The notes under the pieces: generated by a model
Seen by the model: the letters and a program-made list of their open reading frames with translations, nothing else
The model's database searches: none
What the model was told of the DNA's origin: nothing
From: Rickettsiales bacterium
GTDB lineage: Bacteria; Pseudomonadota; Alphaproteobacteria; Rickettsiales; CANDYO01
Length of the DNA: 14,164 nucleotides
Assembly: GCA_947424995.1 (NCBI GenBank)
Contig: CANDYO010000042.1
Span: 1-14,164, forward strand
Direction: 5' to 3'
Translations under genes and position numbers: made by a program
Shown: positions 1 through 5,711 of the stretch, piece after piece
Layout of the letters: each line of letters starts with the position of its first letter
How positions within the stretch are numbered: position 1 is the first letter of the stretch

Positions 1-1
1 T

Positions 2-49
2 GAGTTAGATTCACTTCAATATATTAAGGATAGAATAATTAATTTTTAA
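2..49 (+). CDS. Possible 3' end of an upstream gene (partial)
   Basis: An open frame enters at the left edge and ends at TAA (47-49). Its last residues read ELDSLQYIKDRIINF, a plausible charged and hydrophobic C-terminus. A strong hairpin follows 20 bases later, as expected for the end of a transcription unit convergent with the repeat-protein gene. Fifteen residues are too few to identify a family, and chance openness cannot be excluded. Confidence 0.3.
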   Translation, partial: ELDSLQYIKDRIINF

Positions 50-68
50 TTAAAGGTAATAAAAAATT

Positions 69-109
69 TTTTAGAAAGTAGTTTTAAAATTAAAAACTAC
101 TTTCTAAAA
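69..109 (-). terminator. Rho-independent terminator of the 15-residue-repeat gene, possibly bidirectional
   Basis: The arms at 69-85 and 93-109 are a perfect 17-bp inverted repeat around a 7-base loop. Read on the minus strand, the stem is followed by AA and then six T (complement of 61-68), so it best fits the end of the minus-strand repeat-protein gene. The stem is AT-rich but long. On the plus strand only a short T run follows, so it may also help stop the incoming plus-strand gene. Confidence 0.75.
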
Positions 110-155
110 TTCTGTAGCTATTAAAGAATAGCGCCGTAAAAGATAAAAACTAATG

Positions 156-596
156 TTATGCAATGTCAGTAGTAGTACTGTTTCCTACGCATTCACTAGT
201 ATTGTTAGCTAAATTCAAGCACGAACTATTTTCAGAGTTACCTTGAATTGCGCTATCTGCTTCGGTTGCCAAAGTATTAATTTTACCTAATGTGACGTTT
301 AGTAGTTCATGTACTAATAAAGTTGCTTCTTTCTTTGCAGCGTCTTCTGCTTGATGCTCTAGGGTTATTGCTTCTTTCTTTGCAGCGTCTTCTGCTTGAT
401 GCTCTAGGGTTATTGCCTCTTTCTTTGCTGCATTTTCTGCTTCATGCGTCAGATGAGTCCCTACTTTTCCTGCTGCGTTCATTGCTTCATGTGCTAGGTG
501 AGCTCCTGCTTTTCCTGCTGCACCTATCACTTCATGCGCCAGATGCACTCCTACTTTTCCTGCTGCGTTTAACAATTCATCTGTTAATCCTGTCAT
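156..596 (-). CDS. Small protein built of seven tandem 15-residue helical repeats, function unknown
   Basis: 146 residues, not recognised as a named family. Residues 8-112 are seven consecutive 15-residue units. Units 1-3 are AAGKxGxHLxHE-like, units 4-6 are AAKKEAxxLEHQ-like, and unit 7 is degenerate. The Asn/Ser/Thr-rich tail (113-146) has two Cys (C126, C136). Apolar residues recur at about 1, 5, 8 and 12 in each unit, so 15 residues fit four helical turns. I infer a long amphipathic helix or right-handed coiled coil. There is no signal peptide or membrane segment. The ATG at 596 is chosen because AGGAG lies 7 bases upstream. An in-frame ATG at 647 lies upstream of the predicted transcription start and adds 17 residues without a good ribosome site. 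A secreted effector, a membrane-surface binder or a stress protein are all possible. Confidence 0.75.
   Translation of the reverse strand: MTGLTDELLNAAGKVGVHLAHEVIGAAGKAGAHLAHEAMNAAGKVGTHLTHEAENAAKKEAITLEHQAEDAAKKEAITLEHQAEDAAKKEATLLVHELLNVTLGKINTLATEADSAIQGNSENSSCLNLANNTSECVGNSTTTDIA
325..414 (-). repeat. Perfect tandem duplication of a 45-bp unit
   Basis: Bases 325-369 and 370-414 are identical 45-bp units in frame inside the repeat-protein gene. They encode the near-identical fifth and sixth protein repeats. The next unit, 415-459, is clearly diverged in DNA. Identity at synonymous sites suggests a recent in-frame duplication. Confidence 0.9.
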
Positions 597-603
597 AAAA
601 TAT

Positions 604-608
604 CTCCT
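604..608 (-). promoter_or_regulatory. Ribosome binding site that sets the repeat-protein start
   Basis: AGGAG on the minus strand, 7 bases before the ATG at 596. It supports the internal start over the longer frame from 647. Confidence 0.8.
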
Positions 609-647
609 AAAATTTTTGTTTGGCTGCGAATATTTATCCGCGGTCAA

Positions 648-675
648 ATTTTAGCATAGATTCCTTAACTAACAA
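648..675 (-). promoter_or_regulatory. Sigma-70-type extended -10 promoter of the repeat-protein gene
   Basis: On the minus strand, TTGTTA (670-675) is followed by 16 bases and TAAAAT (648-653). TG lies one base upstream of the -10, forming an extended -10. Transcription would start near 641, giving a leader of about 45 bases. An inverted repeat at 664-688 overlaps the -35. Confidence 0.55.
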
Positions 676-688
676 TATTGCAGTTAAG
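664..688. repeat. Inverted repeat over the -35 of the repeat-protein promoter
   Basis: CTTAACT (664-670) and AGTTAAG (682-688) are perfect inverted arms. The 8-base palindrome CAATATTG (673-680) lies between them. It begins 30 bases beyond the bolA stop and has no T tract on the minus strand, so it looks less like a terminator than an operator. The regulator is unknown. Confidence 0.4.
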
Positions 689-718
689 TGATTTTGTAAC
701 TTTTGATTTAAAAGCAGG

Positions 719-997
719 CTATTTTCTGTTTGAATATTCTTCATTGGTAAAAGTTTTAAGGCAAAGAGCATGCAAAGAGCCTGCCAGGGCATCTTTTAAG
801 GAGTTATAGATTAGTTTATGTCTTTGAACGGATGGTAGCCCTGTAAATTGTTCTGAAACGATGATAATGGTAGCGTGAGTTAGGCCTCCGGTAGGATTCT
901 CTATATGTTCGGCATGACGATGGCTATCATCGCTAATATCAATGAATGAAGGATTTAAATGTTCGAGTCTTTGCTTGATTTGAGCTGCTGTTAGCAT
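719..997 (-). CDS. bolA: BolA family protein
   Basis: 92 residues, full length for BolA. This family has a class II KH-like fold and works with monothiol glutaredoxins (CGFS type) in Fe-S cluster handling; some members act in transcription. Visible family features are SDDSHRHAEH at 22-31, the strand THATIIIVSEQF at 40-51, the QRHKLIYNSL helix at 58-67 with the conserved His60, and the C-terminal LHALCLKT stretch at 75-82. The start at 997 is supported by TAGGATAA upstream, which overlaps the stop codon of the S66 peptidase gene (12 bases between genes), so the two are probably cotranscribed and translationally coupled. The BolA subtype cannot be decided by eye. Confidence 0.93.
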   Translation of the reverse strand: MLTAAQIKQRLEHLNPSFIDISDDSHRHAEHIENPTGGLTHATIIIVSEQFTGLPSVQRHKLIYNSLKDALAGSLHALCLKTFTNEEYSNRK

Positions 998-1009
998 ATT
1001 TTGATTATC

Positions 1010-1969
1010 CTATAATTTAATTCCGCCAGTTTGGCAGGTTAAGAGTGGTTTATTGCCGATAGTTAGTCTGCATTCTACTCCTAAAGTTAGCGGAGAATTA
1101 TGATTAATATTATGACCAATAATTGGTAAAGATAATACAGGAATATTGAGTATTTGAGCAAAATTTTTGAGCGCTAAAGCACATAGATCTGGTTTACCTT
1201 CTGGCATTCTAGGTGGAGTGAATTCACCAAAAATAATGGCTTTAGCTGATTTAAAAATACCAGCTTGGAGTAATTGATTAAGCATTCGATCAATTCTATA
1301 TCCTTGTTCGTCCACATCTTCGAGAAAAATTATTTTATCAGTAGCATCGATTTGCCAAGAAGTTGCTAAGCTAGTTTGAACTATAGATAGATTTCCGCCA
1401 GTTATTGAGGCATCAATTATTTGAGTTTTTAAAGCTGAGTCATTTAATGGAGTCAGCTGATAATAATTTATGCTAGTTTGTTCACCAAAAATAATGGGTT
1501 TAAGTTCTTCTAGTAATTTTGGATTGCGAATAATCTGATTGATAACGGCGCTATGCATACTGCTCCAGTGCCATTTATTTTCTAAAAATAGATGCAAGGC
1601 TGTGATGTCACTAAATCCAAGCAAGAGTTTAGCTTGTTTAGGAGGATCTATGCTTTCTAGAGCTGGAATAAGCTTTGCCGCTCCGTATCCACCACGGATT
1701 GCCCAAATAGCTTTGCTCGTTTTATTAGTTAATGAATCAATAAGATGTCTGCTGCGATATTTTAGCGTATTAGCTGAGAATGGGTCTTTACCCAAAGCGA
1801 TAAGATCATTTGGAATGTGAGCAATAAGGCCAACACTAGCTAATATTGCTTTGGCTTTTTCGTAATATGTAGGTAATTCATTAGCTGGAACAGTTGATGA
1901 GGGAGCAACTATATCTATGATATCTCCAGGCTTTAAGAAAGGCCAACATTGGTTTATCATTTTGCTCAT
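1010..1969 (-). CDS. ldcA: S66 family muramoyltetrapeptide LD-carboxypeptidase
   Basis: 319 residues from the chosen start. S66 LD-carboxypeptidases remove the terminal D-Ala from peptidoglycan tetrapeptides in the cytoplasm during recycling. The Ser-Glu-His triad can be placed: Ser120 in GFSDITALH, Glu217 in FLEDVDE and His286 in PIIGHN. This spacing matches Pseudomonas LdcA (Ser115, Glu217, His285). The RGGYG motif and the GYRIDRML helix are also typical. The frame is open up to 2098, but that extra part overlaps the 3' end of rpsI and crosses its terminator. ATG 1969 has TAGGAA 8 bases upstream, so it is preferred. bolA follows after 12 bases. With Alr and LysC in the same window, it supports a functioning peptidoglycan cycle. 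Confidence 0.93.
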   Translation of the reverse strand: MSKMINQCWPFLKPGDIIDIVAPSSTVPANELPTYYEKAKAILASVGLIAHIPNDLIALGKDPFSANTLKYRSRHLIDSLTNKTSKAIWAIRGGYGAAKLIPALESIDPPKQAKLLLGFSDITALHLFLENKWHWSSMHSAVINQIIRNPKLLEELKPIIFGEQTSINYYQLTPLNDSALKTQIIDASITGGNLSIVQTSLATSWQIDATDKIIFLEDVDEQGYRIDRMLNQLLQAGIFKSAKAIIFGEFTPPRMPEGKPDLCALALKNFAQILNIPVLSLPIIGHNINHNSPLTLGVECRLTIGNKPLLTCQTGGIKL

Positions 1970-1977
1970 TGAAATAG

Positions 1978-1982
1978 TTCCT
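1978..1982 (-). promoter_or_regulatory. Ribosome binding site that sets the ldcA start
   Basis: AGGAA on the minus strand, 8 bases before ATG 1969. It lies just beyond the rpsI terminator T tract, and rules in favour of 1969 over the ATG at 1960 or the overlapping start at 2098. Confidence 0.7.
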
Positions 1983-1985
1983 AAT

Positions 1986-2008
1986 AAAAAAGGCGCATTG
2001 CTGCGCCT
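1986..2008 (-). terminator. Rho-independent terminator after rpsI
   Basis: AGGCGCA (1991-1997) and TGCGCCT (2002-2008) form a GC-rich 7-bp stem with a 4-base loop. On the minus strand a run of five to six T follows (1990-1986). It starts 13 bases after the rpsI stop. Its T tract ends only a few bases before the ldcA ribosome site, so ldcA must depend on read-through or on an upstream internal promoter. Confidence 0.88.
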
Positions 2009-2021
2009 CTTTTTGAGTGTA

Positions 2022-2477
2022 TTAACGTTTTGAGAATTGGAAACGTTTACGAGCTTTCTTCTGTCCATATTTTTTACGTTCAACAGTTCTAGAGTCACGA
2101 GTTAAGAAACCGCCTCTGCTGAGTAATGTATGTAATTCTGGAGAGAATTGATCTAAAGCGCGACTAACACCATGGCGAATTGCTCCTGATTGACCGGTAG
2201 AGCCGCCACCTTTAACGGTGCACATAATATCAAAGTGATTTAAGGTTTTAGTTGCGACAAATGGTTGAAGCAATAAAGTTCTATGAGCAGGGCGAGGGAA
2301 ATAATCCTCAAAGCTTCTGCCGTTAATAGAAATTTTACCTGTACCATGTTTAATCCAAACTCTTGCAATAGCATCTTTTCTTCTGCCAGTTCCATATGAG
2401 CGGCCTAATTGATCTATTTTTGGAAGTCTTACTTCTTCTTGTGGCTGGATAAGTTGATTTAGTTCATTTAGTGACAT
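2022..2477 (-). CDS. rpsI: Small ribosomal subunit protein uS9
   Basis: 151 residues. uS9 binds the 30S head, and its C-terminal tail reaches the P-site tRNA. Recognisable parts are GTGRRKDAIARVW at 30-42, GKISINGRSFEDYF at 47-60, KGGGSTGQSGAIRHGVSRAL and the basic end KKYGQKKARKRFQFSKR, which has the conserved terminal Lys-Arg. An N-terminal extension of about 25 residues before the conserved core is usual in alphaproteobacteria. It starts 2 bases after the rplM stop. Its ribosome site (AGGTT) is inside the end of rplM, so it is the second gene of the classic rplM-rpsI operon. A strong terminator follows. Confidence 0.98.
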   Translation of the reverse strand: MSLNELNQLIQPQEEVRLPKIDQLGRSYGTGRRKDAIARVWIKHGTGKISINGRSFEDYFPRPAHRTLLLQPFVATKTLNHFDIMCTVKGGGSTGQSGAIRHGVSRALDQFSPELHTLLSRGGFLTRDSRTVERKKYGQKKARKRFQFSKR

Positions 2478-2479
2478 AA

Positions 2480-2950
2480 CTAACCTTTTTTATTCTTAAT
2501 GTTCATATTAGCAAAGTCTAGCGATACTGGTTTTTGTGCTTCATGAGGATGAGTGTTGCCGGTATAAACATATAAATTAGATAAACGTTTTCTACCCATA
2601 GTTCCTTTAGCTAACATTCTTTCAACAGCTTTCTCTACTACTCTTTGTGGATGTTTGCCAGCTAGAATCTTACCAGCTGTCGTTTCTTTTATTCCACCAA
2701 AATAGCCAGTGTGACGATAGTATATTTTCCCATCTTTTAAAGCAGATTTATTACCACTCAAATGGATTTTATCAGCATTGATGATGATTACGTTATCACC
2801 ACAATCTTGGCTTGGAGTATAAGTAGGTTTATCTTTGCCAGATAAAATCATGGCAACTTTTGCTGCTAGTCTTCCGAGAACTACACCTGTAGCGTCGATC
2901 ACTAGCCATTTTTTGTCTACTTCAGACTCTTTCATTGAATAAGTTTTCAT
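2480..2950 (-). CDS. rplM: Large ribosomal subunit protein uL13
   Basis: 156 residues, slightly longer than the E. coli protein (142). uL13 is an early assembly protein of the 50S subunit. Matches to the family are KKWLVIDATGVVLGRLA at 13-29, the GKDKPTYTPSQDCGD stretch, KIYYRHTGYFGGIKE, and AVERMLAKGTMGRKRLSNLYVY toward the end. It is the first gene of the minus-strand rplM-rpsI operon. Promoter-like sequences lie just upstream. The ribosome site is weak (AAGG about 13 bases from the ATG). Confidence 0.98.
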   Translation of the reverse strand: MKTYSMKESEVDKKWLVIDATGVVLGRLAAKVAMILSGKDKPTYTPSQDCGDNVIIINADKIHLSGNKSALKDGKIYYRHTGYFGGIKETTAGKILAGKHPQRVVEKAVERMLAKGTMGRKRLSNLYVYTGNTHPHEAQKPVSLDFANMNIKNKKG

Positions 2951-2979
2951 GTATTTTACACTGCCTTAACTTAAAATAA

Positions 2980-3027
2980 ATTATATTGGAAGATCCTAAA
3001 ATATGCTAAGTTGTACTCTTTTGTCAA
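2980..3027 (-). promoter_or_regulatory. Promoter region of rplM-rpsI
   Basis: On the minus strand a perfect -35 TTGACA (3022-3027) is followed at 16-18 bases by AT-rich -10-like sequence near 3004-3010. A perfect TATAAT (2980-2985) lies 29 bases before the rplM ATG but lacks a good -35. Either or both could be used; a start site cannot be fixed by eye. Confidence 0.5.
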
Positions 3028-3104
3028 TAATTAATATGAAGAAAAGCATTTTTAATTTTAAATACTGGTCAGTTACGATTAAATATGTTTAAATTATCTC
3101 GATG

Positions 3105-3226
3105 TCGTCATCCCTGACGAGGAAAAACTAAGTAATGCTTAGTTTTTACGAGATCGGGGATCTTATGACTTATGAACTCCTGAGATTCCCGGTCGCGCCG
3201 CTAAAGCGGCTTGCCAGGGATGACGA
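3105..3226. repeat. Palindromic repeat element A, cloverleaf-like
   Basis: The outer arms are CGTCATCCCTG (3106-3116) and CAGGGATGACG (3215-3225), perfect over 11 bp, plus T3105-A3226. Inside are a 10-bp hairpin (3123-3132 with 3138-3147) and a 5-bp GC hairpin GCCGC-TAAA-GCGGC (3197-3210). A further imperfect pairing joins CGGGGATCT (3155-3163) to AGATTCCCG (3184-3192). It shares CTGAGATTCCCGGTC-like sequence with element B. It resembles Rickettsia palindromic elements but codes for nothing obvious. Confidence 0.75.
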
Positions 3227-3268
3227 GTTACCATGAGTTAGAGAGTAAGGAGAAAGAAGGTTACTCGC

Positions 3269-3634
3269 ATGAATGATGTAAATTTAGGGACTAAGCTGTT
3301 TATAAAGTTATTCTGTAAAAAGATAGGTCAGGATGAGTTTGGCAATTGCTATTATCAAGCTAAGTTTAAGAATGCTTTTGCTAAACATAAGCGACTGGTT
3401 TTATATAAAGGAATAACTGAAGGGTCAAAGGTTCCAGCTTTATGGAACGCATGGTTGCATTATAGCATTGACGAAGTTCCAATAGATAATGTACATTATA
3501 AGTGGGAGAAAGCTCATCTTCCGAATCTAACAGGTACAAATTATGCTTACTTTCCATCTGGGCATCCTCAATCTGTTAAACTTGGAAATAGAGATAAATC
3601 TACTGGAGACTATCAAGCTTGGCGACCATTTTAG
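3269..3634 (+). CDS. NDUFA12-family complex I accessory protein
   Basis: 121 residues, close to the size of alphaproteobacterial members. The family is the bacterial counterpart of the mitochondrial complex I accessory subunit NDUFA12 (B17.2). It associates with NADH:ubiquinone oxidoreductase on the cytoplasmic side of the inner membrane. Typical features are GQDEFGNCYYQ at 20-30, the KHKRLVLYKG stretch, PALWNAWLHY at 56-65, and the late segment KAHLPNLTGTNYAYFPSG followed by YQAWRP at the end. There is no signal peptide or membrane segment, as expected. It has AAGG 8 bases before the ATG. mlaD follows after 29 bases with no terminator, an arrangement I recall from other Rickettsiales. Confidence 0.92.
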   Translation: MNDVNLGTKLFIKLFCKKIGQDEFGNCYYQAKFKNAFAKHKRLVLYKGITEGSKVPALWNAWLHYSIDEVPIDNVHYKWEKAHLPNLTGTNYAYFPSGHPQSVKLGNRDKSTGDYQAWRPF

Positions 3635-3663
3635 TAAAATTAAAATTAATTAGGTAAAAACTT

Positions 3664-4161
3664 ATGAATAAAAATATGATCGAAACTCTTATAGGAGCTT
3701 TAGTTTTAGCAGTGGCTGCTTGGTTTTTAATGTTTTTTATGAAACATAATACAGGCTTTAGTGTATCTAAAGATCGTTATAATTTAATAGCGAAATTTGA
3801 ACAAGCTGATGGTGTGTCTGTAGGGACTCCGGTTAGAATAGGAGGAGTAAAGATAGGAGTGATAACTGGAGAAGAGTTAGATCCAAACACTTATTTCGCA
3901 GTTATAACTTTATCTGTAGATGATAAGGTTAAAATACCTATGGATTCTACAGCTAAAATTTCTAGTGATGGCCTAATTGGTACTAAATATTTATCAATTG
4001 TACCTGGTGCTGATGATCAAATGTTGGTAAATAATGGCGAGTTAAAATATACTCAATCATCAATCAATCTTGAAACTTTAATCGGTAAAATGGTGTTTTC
4101 AAGTGGTAATAAAGATGATAAAACTGCTCCAGCGGCAGCGGCTCCACAAGGTACTAAGTAA
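3664..4161 (+). CDS. mlaD: MlaD-like MCE-domain lipid transport protein
   Basis: 165 residues. MlaD is the substrate-binding MCE subunit of the Mla ABC system. It is anchored in the inner membrane and carries phospholipid between the inner membrane and the periplasmic side, keeping outer-membrane lipid asymmetry. There is one N-terminal membrane helix (about residues 7-27), then the MCE domain (about 38-120) with YNLIAKFEQADGVSVGTPVRIGGVKIG and ISSDGLIGTKYLSIVPG. The C-terminal tail is Ala/Pro-rich and probably disordered. The permease and ATPase genes (mlaE, mlaF) are not in this window. It lies in a plus-strand run with NDUFA12 upstream and the deformylase-like gene 5 bases downstream. Confidence 0.94.
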   Translation: MNKNMIETLIGALVLAVAAWFLMFFMKHNTGFSVSKDRYNLIAKFEQADGVSVGTPVRIGGVKIGVITGEELDPNTYFAVITLSVDDKVKIPMDSTAKISSDGLIGTKYLSIVPGADDQMLVNNGELKYTQSSINLETLIGKMVFSSGNKDDKTAPAAAAPQGTK

Positions 4162-4166
4162 TAATT

Positions 4167-4706
4167 ATGGCAATATTACCAATTATTTATGCACCTAGCC
4201 CTATTTTTAAGCATAAGGCTAAACCAGTAGTCAAAGTCGATGAATTAATCCTAGAGCTAGCAAGTGATATGCTAGATACGATGTATGCTGAAAATGCAGT
4301 AGGTCTAGGAGCAAACATGGTTGGTATCGACCAGCGAATTATTGTATTAGACTTAAGAAAAGATGACGTTAAAAATCCTTATGTAATGCTTAATCCTGAA
4401 ATAGTAGAAACTTCTACGGAAACAAGTGAATATGAAGAGGCTTCATTAAGCTTTCCTGGTATTGCTGCGATGATAAAACGTCCCAAAAAGATTAAAGTAA
4501 AATATCTTGATTTGGACAGTAATGAACAAGTATTAGCTGCAGATGAATTTCTAGCCAGAGTTATTCTCCATGAAACTGATTACCTGGATGGTGTAGTGTA
4601 TTTAGATTATCTCTCTAAATTGAAGCGCGATATGCTTATGACTAAGATGCTTAAATTCATCAAAAGTCATCCTCCCCATGTACATGGTGCTCACTGTAAT
4701 CATTAG
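4167..4706 (+). CDS. Peptide deformylase-like protein, probably catalytically inactive
   Basis: 179 residues with the deformylase fold along its length. True deformylases remove the formyl group from nascent proteins using a metal held by one Cys and two His. Motif 1, usually GLAAPQVG, reads GLGANMVG (46-53), so the transition-state Gln is Met51. Motif 2, usually EGCLS, reads EASLS (91-95), so the metal-ligand Cys is Ser93. Motif 3, usually HEFDHLDG, reads HETDYLDG (135-142): His135 and Glu136 are kept, but the second His is Tyr139. The C-terminus HPPHVHGAHCNH (168-179) is rich in His and Cys. The frame is intact, so this looks like a maintained paralog rather than a pseudogene. Rickettsia carry similar proteins annotated as deformylase-like. 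It starts 5 bases after mlaD. Confidence 0.88.
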   Translation: MAILPIIYAPSPIFKHKAKPVVKVDELILELASDMLDTMYAENAVGLGANMVGIDQRIIVLDLRKDDVKNPYVMLNPEIVETSTETSEYEEASLSFPGIAAMIKRPKKIKVKYLDLDSNEQVLAADEFLARVILHETDYLDGVVYLDYLSKLKRDMLMTKMLKFIKSHPPHVHGAHCNH

Positions 4707-4717
4707 ATTGATTGGAG

Positions 4718-4745
4718 TGCGCGTCATCCCTGATGAAAGCGCGCA
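4718..4745 (+). terminator. Hairpin after the deformylase-like gene, possible terminator
   Basis: TGCGCG (4718-4723) pairs with CGCGCA (4740-4745). TCATC (4724-4728) pairs with GATGA (4732-4736), giving a strong GC-rich hairpin 12 bases after the stop. There is no T tract, so termination is uncertain. The hairpin also forms the left end of palindromic element B. Confidence 0.3.
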
Positions 4746-4825
4746 TTAGCGAGCTTGAGATCAGAGGGCTTATTAGTCCTGAGATCCCCGGTCTAAGATG
4801 CTTTAGCAGCTTAGACCGGGATGAC
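4723..4825. repeat. Palindromic repeat element B
   Basis: The outer arms are GTCATCCC (4723-4730) and GGGATGAC (4818-4825). An internal 11-bp perfect stem joins 4787-4797 to 4810-4820 (CCCGGTCTAAG with its complement). Part of that stem competes with the outer arm, so alternative folds are possible. The CCTGAGATCCCCGGTC stretch is nearly the same as in element A, in the same orientation. Confidence 0.7.
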
Positions 4826-4879
4826 ACAGTCCATCTTAATTACAATAACTACTTACGCCGGCTTTAAAACTCGCGAGGT

Positions 4880-4930
4880 CGTCATTCAGAACTTAAGCTT
4901 GAGCGTTAGCGAAGCAAGTGTGGGATGACG
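4880..4930. repeat. Short palindromic element C
   Basis: CGTCATTC (4880-4887) can pair with GGATGACG (4923-4930) with one G-T wobble. CTTG/CAAG and GCG-rich self-complementary sequence lies inside. It has the same CGTCAT...ATGACG ends as elements A and B but is only about 50 bases long. It sits in the 268-base gap between two convergent genes, 54 bases after element B. Confidence 0.5.
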
Positions 4931-4944
4931 CCAAAAATGGCGTC
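4927..4944 (-). terminator. Hairpin downstream of tsaB, weak terminator candidate
   Basis: GACGCC (4927-4932) and GGCGTC (4939-4944) form a perfect 6-bp stem around AAAAAT. It lies about 30 bases past the tsaB stop on the minus strand. There is no clear T tract on either side, so the call is tentative. Confidence 0.25.
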
Positions 4945-4974
4945 TTAACACATTATTAATCAGAGGTTATTGAG

Positions 4975-5613
4975 TTAAGTTATATTTGGCTTTAAAACAT
5001 CAGGCTCACGGATATATAATGGTGCAAGACCATGATATAATTTATTTTCTAAATAAAATTGGCTAGATGATGCCAGTAATTTGGCATTGGCATTGTTAGC
5101 AAGTTCAATATCAAGATTATATTGAGGAAAGAATTTTGTACCATCACCTACTAAAATTACATTTTGTGGTATAGAGAGATCTTCGATTGCAACCAATTTA
5201 GGTTCACTAAGATGTTCTAATTGTTGATTAAATAATTGAAAATAAATATGCTCTCTGCGAGCATCAAGAATTACAGCGATTAGTTTTTCTGGATGTATTT
5301 GTTTTGCTTGCCAAGCCAATACTTGAAAATTAGTTAATGCTATAAACTTACTATTAGAATCCATTTGCAGACCTAAAGCGGCAGCTAGACCTATTCTAAC
5401 TCCCGTAAAACTACCGGGGCCGTTAGTTATGCTAACTAGATCAATATCTATGAATTGTAATTTTACTTCTCTAAGAGTTTGTTCAATTAAGCTGAATAAT
5501 TTTTCAGCTTGCTGTGAATTTTCGTTAGTGGCATTATAAGCAAGCAGCTGGTTATTAGCCATGATTGCTACAGAAGCTAAGTTGTTACTTGTGTCAAAAG
5601 ATAAAATTTTCAT
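4975..5613 (-). CDS. tsaB: tRNA t6A37 threonylcarbamoyltransferase complex subunit TsaB
   Basis: 212 residues. TsaB is the ASKHA-fold partner of TsaD. With TsaE it supports transfer of threonylcarbamoyl to A37 of tRNAs reading ANN codons. Evidence is the N-terminal MKILSFDTSNNLASVAI strand, the family hallmark NGPGSFTGVRIGL (64-76), ALTNFQVLAWQA, the DARREHIYFQ segment and the C-terminal PLYIREPDV. The ATG at 5613 has AGGATAA upstream. It is a single minus-strand gene, divergent from aroK and convergent with the deformylase-like gene. The rimI gene often beside tsaB is not in this window. Confidence 0.96.
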   Translation of the reverse strand: MKILSFDTSNNLASVAIMANNQLLAYNATNENSQQAEKLFSLIEQTLREVKLQFIDIDLVSITNGPGSFTGVRIGLAAALGLQMDSNSKFIALTNFQVLAWQAKQIHPEKLIAVILDARREHIYFQLFNQQLEHLSEPKLVAIEDLSIPQNVILVGDGTKFFPQYNLDIELANNANAKLLASSSQFYLENKLYHGLAPLYIREPDVLKPNIT

Positions 5614-5711
5614 TATAAAATTATCCTACAATTTTTTAAAAATATGACATAATAGCTAGGATAGGTAAAGTAAATATAATGATCTAATCAATTTATTAAA
5701 AAATATAACCA

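Larger units (their letters stand above)
2951..3268. other. 318-base intergenic region with divergent promoters and a palindromic element
   Basis: The left part (2951-3030) holds the rplM promoter signals on minus. Bases 3031-3100 are AT-rich, with no convincing gene. Bases 3105-3226 are a folded palindromic element. Bases 3227-3268 are the immediate leader of the NDUFA12 gene, with AAGG at 3257-3260 as ribosome site. No convincing plus-strand promoter lies between the element and the ATG, so the element is probably transcribed as part of that leader. No tRNA or coding frame was seen. Confidence 0.6.

Noticed and set aside
323..598. Plus-strand open frame of Leu-rich repeats opposite the repeat gene
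   Set aside because: It is the antisense shadow of the minus-strand 15-residue repeats. The minus frame has a promoter, ribosome site and terminator; the plus frame has none.
597..647. N-terminal extension of the repeat protein from ATG 647
   Set aside because: The AGGAG site fits ATG 596, and the predicted transcription start near 641 lies downstream of 647.
1970..2098. N-terminal extension of the S66 peptidase
   Set aside because: It overlaps the 3' end of rpsI, crosses the terminator and has no family similarity.
3105..3226. Element A as a tRNA gene
   Set aside because: It is a cloverleaf only in outline. There is no T-loop or anticodon-arm consensus, and the arm lengths do not fit.
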